Notes: a model not told the origin generated them from the sequence alone. A stretch of 64,000 bases of DNA from Myxococcales bacterium (GCA_947483555.1 CANKMW010000027.1:28375-92374), one strand, 5' to 3'. Shown: positions 18,882 to 30,263, counted from the first letter of the stretch. A program made the numbers and translations.

Positions 18882-19046
18882 GTGGCCGCTGGACGCTCGA
18901 AGAAGAAGCTGAAGAACCGCCCCAAGTACAAGGTCGAGCGCTTTCTGCGCGGCCGGAAGACGAAGGCGAAGAAGAAGGCGGCGCACAAGCGCGGCCTGAA
19001 CCGTAACCGCAAGCGTCGACAGGCGAAGGGGTCGCGAAAGAAGTAG
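18882..19046 (+). CDS. 54-residue highly basic protein, possible nucleic-acid binder
   Basis: A tiny GTG-started gene whose product has 27 Lys/Arg among 54 residues and only one acidic residue, spread as KKK, RKR and KAKKKAAHKRG clusters. The composition resembles histone-H1-like tails or small ribosome-associated proteins; no family was recognised. Support for expression is good: a strong promoter at 18814-18841 and CGAGG before the start. It is likely to bind DNA or RNA electrostatically (inference). The codon pattern is rich in AAG and otherwise matches the neighbours. Confidence 0.75.
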   Translation: MAAGRSKKKLKNRPKYKVERFLRGRKTKAKKKAAHKRGLNRNRKRRQAKGSRKK

Positions 19047-19088
19047 CTACCGGGTCGACCGGGTCTACCGGGTCACGGCGGCAGCAGG

Positions 19089-19781
19089 TCAGGGCAGCGC
19101 CGCCACCGACCACGCGATCAGGAGCTGCGCACCATAGTAGAGCGGCAGCCCGATCGCGCGGTTCCACACGTCCTTGACGACGAAGCGGTCGCGCGCGACC
19201 GCGAGGTCGGAGGCATAGAACGCGACTGCGCCGGCGGTGGCGAGCATGCCCGCGGTCGGGTCGACGGCGGTGCCGTGGATCGTGACCGCGATGCCGCCGA
19301 TCACCATCGCCGTGATCACGAGCAGGTACCCGATCACCGGGAGCCGCATCCGGCCCAGTCGTGGCCACAGCCAGCGCAGCACGACCGCGGCGGCGATCAT
19401 CGTCGCCGCGACCACCGGCACCATGGCGCCATCCGCCCACCGGCGGGGCGAGACGATCTGGCTGAAGGCGACCACGTACGCGAGATGGCCGCCGAGGAAC
19501 GCGACCAGGCCGGCGAGAAAGGCGCGGTCGGACTCGTACATCAACAGGATGTCGCCGATCGCACCGAGGACCAGGCCGGCGGCGACCCAGCGCACCACGT
19601 CGGCGCCGGCGTCGCGGCCGAACGCGCCGGTCACCACCGGCACGGCGACGAACGCGATCGACGCCAGCGGCTTCCAGCGAAAGCGCCCGCCGCGATCGCG
19701 ACGTACCTCGGCGCCGACCAGAGCGGCGAGGGCGGCCAGGCACACGGCGGTGGCAAGCAGCCCGAGCAGTCCGCCGCTCAT
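19089..19781 (-). CDS. YhhN family membrane protein (lysoplasmalogenase-like)
   Basis: 230 residues, eight predicted membrane helices. The family signature is present: AAGLVLGAIGDILLMYESDRAFLAGLVAFLGGHLAYVVAF, and the C-terminal AFYASDLAVARDRFV with YYGAQLLIAWSV. The eukaryotic homologue TMEM86 hydrolyses the vinyl-ether bond of lysoplasmalogens; bacterial YhhN proteins are mostly uncharacterised, though myxobacteria are known to make ether lipids. Its ATG overlaps the stop of the upstream gene by four bases, implying co-translation. Confidence 0.88.
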   Translation of the reverse strand: MSGGLLGLLATAVCLAALAALVGAEVRRDRGGRFRWKPLASIAFVAVPVVTGAFGRDAGADVVRWVAAGLVLGAIGDILLMYESDRAFLAGLVAFLGGHLAYVVAFSQIVSPRRWADGAMVPVVAATMIAAAVVLRWLWPRLGRMRLPVIGYLLVITAMVIGGIAVTIHGTAVDPTAGMLATAGAVAFYASDLAVARDRFVVKDVWNRAIGLPLYYGAQLLIAWSVAALP

Positions 19782-21094
19782 GGAGCCGGGGTCCCGGTCT
19801 CGCGTGCCGGCCGCCAGCCGCGCAGGGCGGCGTCGACCAGCTCGAGGCGATCCTGACCCCAGAACACCAGCGGGCCGGCGGGCGCGTGGACGACGCACGT
19901 CGGGGCACCGAAGACGCCGGCGGTGCGCGCCGCGCTCGTCGCGTCGACCAGCGCCTGCTTCACGGCCGGATCGCCGGTGCGGTCGACCAGCGCCGGATCG
20001 AGGCCGACGTCGACGGCAAGCTCGCGCAGCACGCGGGCATCGGAGATGTCGCGGTCCTCGACCCAGTAGGCGGCGAAGATCCGGTCGACGAGCGCCGCTG
20101 CCGCATCGCCGGCGCACGACGTCAGCCGCAGCGGAGCGATGGTGCGCATCGGAAAGCGACTCGGGAACCGGAACGGCACACCCCACCAGTTCGCCCACCG
20201 GCCGAGCTCGCGGCCGATGTAGGTGCGCTTGGCCGCCGGCATCGTGAACAGCGGCACGTCGGGCGTGCCGATCTCCTTGAACAGCGCACCGAGCAACATC
20301 GGCCGCCAGCGCAGCGTCGCGCCGGCGGCGGCCGCGATGGCGCCGATCTGGGTCGCGCCGAGGTACGCGAACGGCGAGCTGAAGTCGAACCAGAAGTCGA
20401 CCGCCGGTGGCGTGGCCAGCGGTGGCGCCGCCGGGCGACCGTCGGCGGCGGTCCGGATCGAGGGCGCGTCGGTGTCGGGATCCCAGCCCGCGAGGACTGC
20501 CTCCAGCCAGTGCAGCCGGTCCTGGCCCCACAGCAACACCGGCGCCGCGCCATCGCGGTGCACGACCATCGCGGGGGCGCCGAAGATGCCGTGGGCGACG
20601 GCCTGATCGGTGCGGCGCCGCAGCTCGTCCTTGACCGCGTCGCCGTCGGCGGCGGCCCGGGCCGCGGCGACGTCGGCGTCGCGCAGCCCGGCGCCGATGA
20701 GCGCGGCGGTGATGACGTCGTCGGAGGTGACGTCCTCGCCGCGCTCCCAGTAGGCGGCGTAGATCGCGTGCATGGCCGCCGACCAGCGCGATCCGGGCAG
20801 TCCGAGCATGGTGCGCAGCGCGCGGACGGTGCGCATCGGATGGGCGGCCGGGATCTCGAGCGGCACGCCCAGGCGGTCGGCCCACCGGGTCATGTCACGG
20901 CCGTTGTTGGCGGCCCTGGGCGGCGACAGCGTCGCCATCGGACCCTCGCCAGCCCCGGTCAGGCGAAAGACGCCACCGAGCAGCATCGGCGCCAGCACCA
21001 GCCGGGCACCGGCGTGGGCGCAGATCTCCTCGACGCGGCGGGAGGCCAGAAACGCGTACGGGCACGAGAAGTCGAACCAGAACTCGACGTGCAC
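19778..21094 (-). CDS. Tandem double-domain DsbA/HCCA-isomerase (kappa-GST) family protein
   Basis: 438 residues made of two homologous halves, each a complete kappa-GST / 2-hydroxychromene-2-carboxylate isomerase-type thioredoxin domain. Half 1 (1-210): FWFDFSCPYAFLASRR, FGAPAMVV with the cis-Pro, WGQDRLHWL. Half 2 (about 230-438): FWFDFSSPFAYLG, FGAPTCVV, WGQDRLELV. The Ser in the first motif is the usual catalytic Ser of the isomerase. Most family members are single-domain and about 200 residues, so this is a fusion or duplication. The start is a GTG at 21094. Four-base overlap with the YhhN gene. Confidence 0.88.
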   Translation of the reverse strand: MHVEFWFDFSCPYAFLASRRVEEICAHAGARLVLAPMLLGGVFRLTGAGEGPMATLSPPRAANNGRDMTRWADRLGVPLEIPAAHPMRTVRALRTMLGLPGSRWSAAMHAIYAAYWERGEDVTSDDVITAALIGAGLRDADVAAARAAADGDAVKDELRRRTDQAVAHGIFGAPAMVVHRDGAAPVLLWGQDRLHWLEAVLAGWDPDTDAPSIRTAADGRPAAPPLATPPAVDFWFDFSSPFAYLGATQIGAIAAAAGATLRWRPMLLGALFKEIGTPDVPLFTMPAAKRTYIGRELGRWANWWGVPFRFPSRFPMRTIAPLRLTSCAGDAAAALVDRIFAAYWVEDRDISDARVLRELAVDVGLDPALVDRTGDPAVKQALVDATSAARTAGVFGAPTCVVHAPAGPLVFWGQDRLELVDAALRGWRPARETGTPAP

Positions 21095-21134
21095 CGGGGC
21101 ACCATCGCACAGCTTTCGAGCGCCACAACCCTCT

Positions 21135-21162
21135 TTGACACCCCGACCACCAGCGATACACT
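21135..21162 (+). promoter_or_regulatory. Sigma-70 promoter upstream of 21173
   Basis: Perfect TTGACA (21135-21140), a 16-bp spacer and TACACT (21157-21162). It is so close to the ATG at 21173 that the transcript would be leaderless or nearly so, although GGGAGG (21164-21169) also looks like a Shine-Dalgarno. Confidence 0.6.
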
Positions 21163-21172
21163 CGGGAGGTTC

Positions 21173-21448
21173 ATGGCCAAGCTGATCGAGGGATTCAAGG
21201 ACGGCAAGCCCGAGCTGGGGCGCCGCACGTTCCTCGTACCCGAGAGTCACTCCGAGGTGCTCGCGCTCCTGTACCACGAGCGCACCGGCATCGTCGGCGG
21301 CCTGCCGGTCGGTCCGGTGACCACCGATCCGTGCGGTGCGCACGGGATCCGCATGTACCCCGACCAGGATCCATCGATCCTGGAGGAGACCCGGCGCTAC
21401 TTCGAGAAGCTGTCCGAGCGGTTCTCGAACGATCTCGCCAAGGCCTGA
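21173..21448 (+). CDS. Small hypothetical protein
   Basis: 91 residues, soluble and charged: MAKLIEGFKDGKPELGRRTF, then SHSEVLALLYHERTGIVGGL and a C-terminal helix EETRRYFEKLSERFSNDLAKA. Not recognised. The gene is well supported by a textbook Shine-Dalgarno (GGGAGG) and a perfect -35 box upstream, so it is likely expressed. Divergent from the double-domain isomerase gene. Confidence 0.7.
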   Translation: MAKLIEGFKDGKPELGRRTFLVPESHSEVLALLYHERTGIVGGLPVGPVTTDPCGAHGIRMYPDQDPSILEETRRYFEKLSERFSNDLAKA

Positions 21449-21497
21449 TGCGAGGCGAACGAGTGCGACGCACGGTTGGTCTGATAGGTTGAGCAGC

Positions 21498-22793
21498 ATG
21501 AACACGAGGTGGTGGCCGGCGATCTGGCTCGCCGCGGCCTGCTCGGGACCCGGGATGTCGCCGGGGCCGTGCGGCAAGGACACGGACTGCAAGGGCACCC
21601 GGATCTGCATCACGGGCGCCTGTGTCGACCCGTCGACTCGGCCCCACGGGCCGCGTTCGGGACCAACCGATCCGACGCTCGCCGGCACCGACGGTGACGG
21701 CGGCGTGGCAGTGAGCGGCCCGCGGCCGTTCGCGATGCTCGGCGGGGACGCCGCCCATCGTGGCCGTGGCGGCGGGCCGGCTCCGCTGAAGACGCCCAAG
21801 GAGATCTGGCGCGTGGCGCTGGGCGCACCGGTCACCGGGGCACCCACCATCGGTCCCGACGGCACCATCTACGTCGCCGGCCACGACGGCGGGCTGCGCG
21901 CGATCGCGCCTGACGGCACGGTGCGGTGGACGTTCGCCATGAGCGAGCGTTCGTGGAGCACGCCGGCGGTCGCCGAAGACGGCACCGTCTACGTCGGCAG
22001 CGACGACGATCACCTGTACGCGATCGACGCCACCGGGGCGCTGCGGTGGAAGCTGCGCGTCGGCACCTGCGACCCCAAGGGTTTCGGTCCCGAGGGTTCG
22101 CGCTGTGATGCCGACGGCGGCCCGGTGATCGGCGCCGACGGCACCGTGTACCTGGGCGGCGACGGGATCCACGCCGTGTGGGCCAACGGCACGCTGCGCT
22201 GGCGGTTCGCGACTGGCGAGCACGTCGCCAGCGCACCGGCGCTGGTCGCGGGTGCCGGTGCGCTCACGATCCTTGCCGGCAGCCAGGACGACGGCCTCTA
22301 CGCCCTGGCCGCCGACGGCACCAAGCGCTGGGAGTTGCGCGCCGGCGGCGATCTGGACGCTGCGCCGGCGGTGGCCGAGGACGGCACGGTGTACATCGGC
22401 TGCGACGACGACGCGCTGTACGCCGTGGCGCCCGACGGTGCCGTGCGCTGGAAGCTGATCACCGGCGGCGACGTGCGCGGGCCGGCGGCGGTGGCGGCGG
22501 ATGGAACCATCTACGTCGGCAGCTACGACAAGCAGCTGTACGCGATCGCGCCCGATGGCCAGATCAAGTGGCGGCTGGCCACCGCCGACAAGATCCACGC
22601 CGGGCCGGTGGTGGCGACCAACGGCGTGGTGCTGGTCGGTTCTCAGGACGATCACCTGTATGCGGTCGATGCCGCCGGCGTGCTGTTGTGGCACGTGCTG
22701 GCCGGCGCCGACCTCGACGCGACGCCCGCGATCGCGTCGGACGGCACCATCTACCTCGCGGGCGACGACGGTGTGCTGCGCGCGCTGCGCTGA
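21498..22793 (+). CDS. PQQ-like beta-propeller lipoprotein
   Basis: 431 residues. Signal peptide with lipobox Cys 15 (IWLAAACSG), then a Cys-rich segment (PCGKDTDCKGTRICITGACVDP) seen in many myxobacterial surface proteins. From about residue 95 to the end there are roughly eight repeats of the form DGT[IV]YVGSDDDxLYAIDxxGxxRWxL, a PQQ-dehydrogenase-like/YVTN beta-propeller. No PQQ catalytic residues are evident, so it is probably a binding or scaffold protein in the outer envelope. Confidence 0.85.
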   Translation: MNTRWWPAIWLAAACSGPGMSPGPCGKDTDCKGTRICITGACVDPSTRPHGPRSGPTDPTLAGTDGDGGVAVSGPRPFAMLGGDAAHRGRGGGPAPLKTPKEIWRVALGAPVTGAPTIGPDGTIYVAGHDGGLRAIAPDGTVRWTFAMSERSWSTPAVAEDGTVYVGSDDDHLYAIDATGALRWKLRVGTCDPKGFGPEGSRCDADGGPVIGADGTVYLGGDGIHAVWANGTLRWRFATGEHVASAPALVAGAGALTILAGSQDDGLYALAADGTKRWELRAGGDLDAAPAVAEDGTVYIGCDDDALYAVAPDGAVRWKLITGGDVRGPAAVAADGTIYVGSYDKQLYAIAPDGQIKWRLATADKIHAGPVVATNGVVLVGSQDDHLYAVDAAGVLLWHVLAGADLDATPAIASDGTIYLAGDDGVLRALR

Positions 22794-22842
22794 CCCCGGA
22801 ACACTGCTACGAAGACCAACTGGAAAGCGAAGAAGAGACTGA

Positions 22843-25362
<2,520 letters not shown>

Positions 25363-25380
25363 GCACGCGCGCGCCGGCAG

Positions 25381-25401
25381 TCGGTTCGGTTTCGGCCGCG
25401 G
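25381..25401. repeat. Short TTCGG-type repeat near a minus-strand stop
   Basis: TCGGTTCGGTTTCGGCCGCGG fills most of the 45-bp gap between rnr and the CheA-like gene. On the minus strand it reads CCGAAACCGAACC a few bases after the CheA TGA (25408-25410), matching the unit and orientation of the 5719 and 15720 arrays. Confidence 0.65.
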
Positions 25402-25407
25402 ATGGGC

Positions 25408-27834
25408 TCAGCCCTTGTCGCGCTTGCCGGTCTCCGGATACAGGACCTCGAGCAGCTTGCGCCGGGTCAACGGCTTGGCGATGAGCCCCTGGACCGTCAG
25501 TTCCTTGGCGCGGCGCCGGGTCTCGGGCGTCACCCGCGACGACACGATCACCACCGGGGTCGCCCGCGTCCGCGGCTCGGCCCGCAGGCGGTCGATCAGA
25601 TCGAAGCCGCCCATCCTGGGCATCTCGAGGTCGGTCACGATCAGGTCGTAGGGCAGCTGCTCGGCCAGCGCCAGGGCGCGAGCGCCGTCCTCGGCGACGT
25701 CGACGATCCAGCCCTCGCGGGCCAGCATCGAGGTCAGCGCCTCGCGGATCGCCCGCGAGTCGTCGACCACCAGCGCGCGGCCGGCCAGCGCCTCGGGCGC
25801 GGCCTCGGCGGCGGTCGGCGAGGCCAGCGGGCGGTCGGGATACGCGGCGCGCACCAGCGCCGCCGGATCGAGGATCAGCTGGACCTTGCCCGAGCCACTG
25901 ATCGTCGCGCCGGCGAACAGCGGCAGCGGCGCCAGCAGCGGGCCGAGTTGCTTGACCACGATCTCGCGCGGCCCGACTAGCTTGTCGACCGTGCACACCA
26001 GCCGCTGATCGGCGTACTGGACGACGACGGCCGGCCGGCGCGCCGGCGGCGGATCGGGCAGCGGGATGCTGGGCACCGCGAGCAGGTGCTCGAGCCGCAC
26101 CACCGGTGCGCCGCCCGGCCCGGGCGGCCAGGTCTCGACACCGGCATCGACGAAGGCGGTGTCGACCACCTGCGTGTTGGGCAGCGCATAGACCTGACCG
26201 TGGACCTTGAACAGCATCGCCTGGCTGACCGCCGTCGACACCGGGACCCGGAGCGTGAAGGTGGTGCCGCGGCCCGGGGTCGAGGTCATGCGGACCTCGC
26301 CGCCGAGGCGGGCCACGGTCTCGCGCACCACGTCGAGCCCGATGCCGCGGCCCGACAGCTCGTCGGCCTCGTCACGCGACGACACGCCGGGATCGAACAG
26401 GGCATGCAGCACGTCGTCGTCGCTGGCCAGCTCGGCGCGGGCGCGCGACCAGCGTCCGCTCTCGACGAAGCGCTCGCGCAGCTTCTTGACGTCGACGCCG
26501 CGGCCGTCGTCGGCGACCTCGATCACGACCAGGTTACCCTCCTGGCGGGCGTGGACGCGGATCGTGCCAGTGGCGGCCTTGCCGCGCAGCACGCGCTCGG
26601 CGGGCGGCTCGATGCCGTGGACCACGGCGTTGCGCAGGATCTGGATCAGCGGATCGGTGACCCGCTCGGCGACCGCCTTGTCGAACTCGGTGTCCTCGCC
26701 GCGGGTCCGCAGCTCGACCTTGGCCCCGGCGGTCCGAGCGGCGGCGCGCAGGGCGCGGGCGAGCTGCGCGAACAGGGCGCGGGCGGTCTGCATGCGGACC
26801 CGGGTCAGGCCACTCTGGAGCTCGCCCAGGTTGCGGCGCATCGCCTCGGTCTCGTCGAGCAGCGCGGCCGTGGTCTGCGCCAGCTGGGTGGTCAGCGCGG
26901 CGATCTGGCTCTCGACCGCGCGCAGCCGGCTCTCGACCGCGGCCCGGAGCGCCTCGGTGCTGGCGCCGCGAACCCCGGCGGTGTCGTCGCGCAGCGTCTG
27001 GCGCGCGCGGCCGAGGTCGCGGGTCAGGGTGCGCAACAGCTGGACCCGACGTTCGATGCGGTTGCGGTCGAACAGCAGCTCGCCGGCCGCCGACATCAGC
27101 TCGTTGATGCGCTCGGGTTCGACGCGCAAGAGGGTGCGGGCGTCGTACCCGGTCGACGAGTCCATCGCCGGCAGGCTGGTCGACGCCGAGCCGTCGACGT
27201 CGTCGGACACCACGCCGTCGCTGGTGAGGTCGGCGGCCAGGCTCGCGGGCAACGAGCCGGGCAGCATGATGGAGCGGCTCGCCGATGCCGGCTCGTCGCG
27301 ATCGTCGCGATCGACGTCGGCGGCCGGCTCGGTCGGCGGCCGGCGGCGGGGTCGTGACAGCAGCTCGGGCCGCGCGGTTCCGTGCGGCGGCGTCATGGTG
27401 CCGACGGTCCGCCGCGACTCCGACCACGGCGCCAGCAGCTCGTGGACGCGGGCGGCGAGCCCGGCGGCGCGCGGCGGGTCGCCGAAGGCGTCGACGTGGG
27501 TGCGGATGCCATCGGCGATCTCCACCACGGCCTCGGCGAACGCGGCGGTCCACGGCCGCTGCCCGGAGCGAATCGCGGCCAGCGCACCCTCGAGCTTGTG
27601 GGCGAGGTCGACCACGTCGTTGAGGCCGACCGTGCCGGCCGAGCCCTTGAGGGTGTGGGTGACCCGCATCATCTCGTGCACAGCCTCGGCGACCGCCTCG
27701 CCGATGGTGACCCCCTGAGCCCGGGTCGTGACCTGCTCGAGCGCGTCGTGGGCCTCGTCACGGAACAGCTGGCGCAGGAGCGCCAGCTCTTCGGCGTCGA
27801 AGTCGACCAGCAGATCGCGGTCGCCGCTAGCCAA
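25408..27834 (-). CDS. CheA-type hybrid histidine kinase (HPt-kinase-CheW-REC)
   Basis: 808 residues. HPt domain 1-110 with the phosphorylatable His60 in RVTHTLKGSAG; Asp/Ser-rich linker to about 235; dimerisation domain to about 310; ATPase domain with LIQILRNAVVHGIEPP, DDGRGVD and SGRGIGLDVVRE. A CheW-like domain (about 520-650) and a C-terminal receiver with Asp735 in VTDLEMPRMGG follow. The layout matches FrzE/PilL-like hybrids, which control motility or development. The start is a TTG at 27834 that overlaps the cheW stop by eight bases. No receptor, methylase or esterase gene is beside it. Confidence 0.92.
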   Translation of the reverse strand: MASGDRDLLVDFDAEELALLRQLFRDEAHDALEQVTTRAQGVTIGEAVAEAVHEMMRVTHTLKGSAGTVGLNDVVDLAHKLEGALAAIRSGQRPWTAAFAEAVVEIADGIRTHVDAFGDPPRAAGLAARVHELLAPWSESRRTVGTMTPPHGTARPELLSRPRRRPPTEPAADVDRDDRDEPASASRSIMLPGSLPASLAADLTSDGVVSDDVDGSASTSLPAMDSSTGYDARTLLRVEPERINELMSAAGELLFDRNRIERRVQLLRTLTRDLGRARQTLRDDTAGVRGASTEALRAAVESRLRAVESQIAALTTQLAQTTAALLDETEAMRRNLGELQSGLTRVRMQTARALFAQLARALRAAARTAGAKVELRTRGEDTEFDKAVAERVTDPLIQILRNAVVHGIEPPAERVLRGKAATGTIRVHARQEGNLVVIEVADDGRGVDVKKLRERFVESGRWSRARAELASDDDVLHALFDPGVSSRDEADELSGRGIGLDVVRETVARLGGEVRMTSTPGRGTTFTLRVPVSTAVSQAMLFKVHGQVYALPNTQVVDTAFVDAGVETWPPGPGGAPVVRLEHLLAVPSIPLPDPPPARRPAVVVQYADQRLVCTVDKLVGPREIVVKQLGPLLAPLPLFAGATISGSGKVQLILDPAALVRAAYPDRPLASPTAAEAAPEALAGRALVVDDSRAIREALTSMLAREGWIVDVAEDGARALALAEQLPYDLIVTDLEMPRMGGFDLIDRLRAEPRTRATPVVIVSSRVTPETRRRAKELTVQGLIAKPLTRRKLLEVLYPETGKRDKG

Positions 27835-28360
27835 GCGTGGTGTCTCCGTCGAAGCCCGGCGGGGTCTTGGCGCCGGTGGTCGGGTCGCGGACCGGGCGCA
27901 AGCCGTCGACGGTCAACTCGGGGCCGAGCTCGCCGTCACCGTCGCCACGGGTGGCCAGCGAGTCGGCGATGGCGCGCCGCAGCACCGCCGACGGATCGAC
28001 CAGCGGGACGATCCGGCCTCGGCCGTCGAGCACGGCCAGGCCGTCGGGGGTCTGCTGCAGGGTCGCCACCTCGTCGACCTTGTCGACGCGCAGCGCGGCG
28101 GTGACGCCATCGAGCTCGACCAGCAGGGCGCCGTCGCCCTGGCGTGGCATCGGTCCCGGCCGTCCACCGACGAGGACGCCGGGGTCGAGGATCGGGACCA
28201 GGTTGCCGCGCAGGTTGAACGCGCCGGTCAGGCCGGGCGGCGCGGTCGGGATCTCGGTGACGAAGCCCAATGTAACCACTTCTCGCACCCACTTCAGCTC
28301 GGCCGCATGCCGCACCCCGGCAATTGCAAACACGATCACGTTCTTCAGGTCGGCTCCCAC
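27827..28360 (-). CDS. CheW-like coupling protein
   Basis: 177 residues. A CheW fold: NVIVFAIAGVRHAAELKWVREVV, GAFNLRGNLVPILDPGVLVGG, a VRVDKVDEV-like strand (LRVDKVDEVATL) and GRIVPLVDPSAVL. Couples receptors to the CheA kinase encoded immediately downstream, with which it overlaps by eight bases. GTG start at 28360; another GTG (28342) nearer the core is preceded by GGGAG and may be the real one. The C-terminal 40 residues are a disordered extension. Confidence 0.85.
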   Translation of the reverse strand: MGADLKNVIVFAIAGVRHAAELKWVREVVTLGFVTEIPTAPPGLTGAFNLRGNLVPILDPGVLVGGRPGPMPRQGDGALLVELDGVTAALRVDKVDEVATLQQTPDGLAVLDGRGRIVPLVDPSAVLRRAIADSLATRGDGDGELGPELTVDGLRPVRDPTTGAKTPPGFDGDTTLG

Positions 28361-28417
28361 CTGCTAGCAGTTTAACCAGAAGCGTGGCGGACGCCAGATC
28401 GCGTATGCTCCGCGGCC

Positions 28418-29380
28418 ATGAGGACAACCCGGATCTGCGGCCTTCTGATGTTCATGGCGGCGGCGATGGTCGGGTGCGGCAACGGAGGTGGAGGGGACGA
28501 CGACGGGACGGCGATCGACGCCGCCGGCGGCGGCGATGGCGCGATCCCGGCCGACTATTCGCTGCTGATCGGTCGCTCGTGGTCGCTGGCGGCCGGCGCG
28601 TCCGATACCTACCGCTGTGTACGCCTCACGCTCACCGAGGATACCTTCATCACCAACATCATGGCCCAGGCACCGCAGGGCACCCATCACACGGTGCTCT
28701 CGATCGTGTCGAACGGCGTCGCCGGAGCGGACGGTGAATACAACTGCGACGTCGCCGAGCTGGGCACGCAGATGCTCTACGCCTCGGGCCTCGGTACGTC
28801 GCCGCTCGACTTTCCGACCAACGTCGGTCTCCGGCTCCCGGCCGGGACGCAGATCCACCTCAACCTGCATCTCTACAACGCCAGCGACGTGGCCCTCGAT
28901 GGCACCTCGCAGATCATGGTCAAGCGGGTCACCACGGCGCCGCCCATGCTCGCCGAGATGGTGTTCGCCGGCCGGATCCTGTTCCAGATTCCAGTTCCGA
29001 ACCCCGCGGGTACGCCGTACAGCACCAACGGCGGCTGCACGACCAGCCAGAACTTCACGCTGTTCGCGGTCTGGCCTCACCAGCATCGGCTCGGGACCCA
29101 CCACAAGTTCGAGGTGATCACCGGCGGGGTGACCACCGTGCTCCACGACAGTGCGTACTCGTTCACGGAACAGAACTACTATCTGAAGTCTCCCGAGATC
29201 CAGATCCCGTCGGGTAGCCAGATCCGAGTCACCTGCACGTGGGTGAACACGACCGGTGCCGCGGTGCGCTTCGGAGAGAGCTCCGACAACGAGATGTGCT
29301 TCGGCGGCATGTATCGCTACCCGGCGAGCAACGCCGGCCTCACCCAGTGCACCGACGTCCCCGGCGGCATTCCGGGCTGA
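28418..29380 (+). CDS. Copper type II ascorbate-dependent monooxygenase-like lipoprotein
   Basis: 320 residues, lipoprotein signal peptide with Cys20 (AMVGCGNG) and a Gly/Asp linker. The rest matches the two-domain peptidylglycine/dopamine monooxygenase fold: His90-His91 (GTHHTVL) and His147/151 (HLNLHLYN) as the first copper site, HQH at 221-223 (WPHQHRLG) and Met293 in NEMCFGG as the second. In animals the family hydroxylates peptides or amines; bacterial members are undercharacterised. All expected copper ligands are present. A -10-like TATGCT lies 9 bp before the ATG. Confidence 0.85.
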   Translation: MRTTRICGLLMFMAAAMVGCGNGGGGDDDGTAIDAAGGGDGAIPADYSLLIGRSWSLAAGASDTYRCVRLTLTEDTFITNIMAQAPQGTHHTVLSIVSNGVAGADGEYNCDVAELGTQMLYASGLGTSPLDFPTNVGLRLPAGTQIHLNLHLYNASDVALDGTSQIMVKRVTTAPPMLAEMVFAGRILFQIPVPNPAGTPYSTNGGCTTSQNFTLFAVWPHQHRLGTHHKFEVITGGVTTVLHDSAYSFTEQNYYLKSPEIQIPSGSQIRVTCTWVNTTGAAVRFGESSDNEMCFGGMYRYPASNAGLTQCTDVPGGIPG

Positions 29381-29409
29381 GCATCCCGGGCTGTTCATTC
29401 CCGGCTGAG
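29368..29409. repeat. 14-bp tandem repeat spanning a stop codon
   Basis: Three head-to-tail copies of CATTCCGGGCTGAG (29368-29381), with the middle one diverged (CATCCCGGGCTGTT) and the last CATTCCCGGCTGAG. Copy 1 contains the TGA of the copper monooxygenase-like gene. The array ends 16 bp before the stop of the convergent kinase gene. Confidence 0.85.
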
Positions 29410-29424
29410 CTGGCCGGTCTGGCC

Positions 29425-30261
29425 TCACTCCAAGAGGGCGGCCGCCTCGCTCAGCGCCGCGGCCGCGGCCGCGGCCGTGGCGGGACGATCGTCGGGCCGC
29501 AGCGCGAGCATGGCCATGATGGCGTCGACCAGCGCCGGTGGTAGCGGCGGCAGGTGGGGCGGCGCCTCCGGCGGCGTGACCGGGATGCGCATGCGGATCA
29601 TCGCGCCGCGCAGGCCGCTGCTGGGGCGGTGACCGGCGACCATCTCGTAGAGGACGATGCCGGCGGCGTAGATGTCGGCGCGGGCATCGACCTCGGCGTC
29701 GGTCATCTGTTCGGGCGCCATGTAGTCGAGCGAGCCGACGGTGCGGCCGTCGCGGGTGATGCGGCCGGTGCCGGCGCGCAACGAACGCGCGACCCCGAGA
29801 TCGATGAGCTTGAGCACGAAGTCCTCCTCGACGGCGACCACGACATTGCCCGGCTTGACGTCACGATGGACCACCTGGGCAGCGTGGAGCGCGCCCAGGC
29901 CGGCCAGGATCTGCTCGGTCCACGTCACCGCCAGCGATCGGGCAACGGCGCCCCGCTCGTGCAGCACGACCTCGAGCGTCCGGCCGGCGACCAGCTCGAG
30001 GACCAGCACGGGTTGCCCGTCGACGACCCCGTGATCGAGCATGGCGACCACGTGCGGATGGCGCACCCGGGCCAGCAACGCCGCCTCGCGCGCCAGCCGG
30101 ATCACCAGCGACGGATCGTGGGTGGCATCGTCGACCAGCTTGACCGCGACCGGGGTGCCGTCGGCGTCGATCGCCGTCCACACCGTGCCCATGCCGCCCA
30201 CCGCCATGACGCGCTCGAGGACGTAGCGGTCGAGAATGGTCTGGCCGGCAACAAACCGCAT
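29425..30261 (-). CDS. Ser/Thr protein kinase, minimal catalytic domain
   Basis: 278 residues, almost only the kinase core. Gly-rich loop MAVGGMGTVW, Lys41 in PVAVKLV, HRDVKPGN at 132-139, DLG (154-156) in place of DFG, YMAPEQM, and DIYAAGIVLYEMVAG. No membrane helix or sensor domain, so it would be cytoplasmic and depend on partners for input. It is the last of three kinase genes on the minus strand; it starts 2 bp after the stop of the second. The substrate is unknown. Confidence 0.92.
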   Translation of the reverse strand: MRFVAGQTILDRYVLERVMAVGGMGTVWTAIDADGTPVAVKLVDDATHDPSLVIRLAREAALLARVRHPHVVAMLDHGVVDGQPVLVLELVAGRTLEVVLHERGAVARSLAVTWTEQILAGLGALHAAQVVHRDVKPGNVVVAVEEDFVLKLIDLGVARSLRAGTGRITRDGRTVGSLDYMAPEQMTDAEVDARADIYAAGIVLYEMVAGHRPSSGLRGAMIRMRIPVTPPEAPPHLPPLPPALVDAIMAMLALRPDDRPATAAAAAAALSEAAALLE

Positions 30262-30263
30262 GG

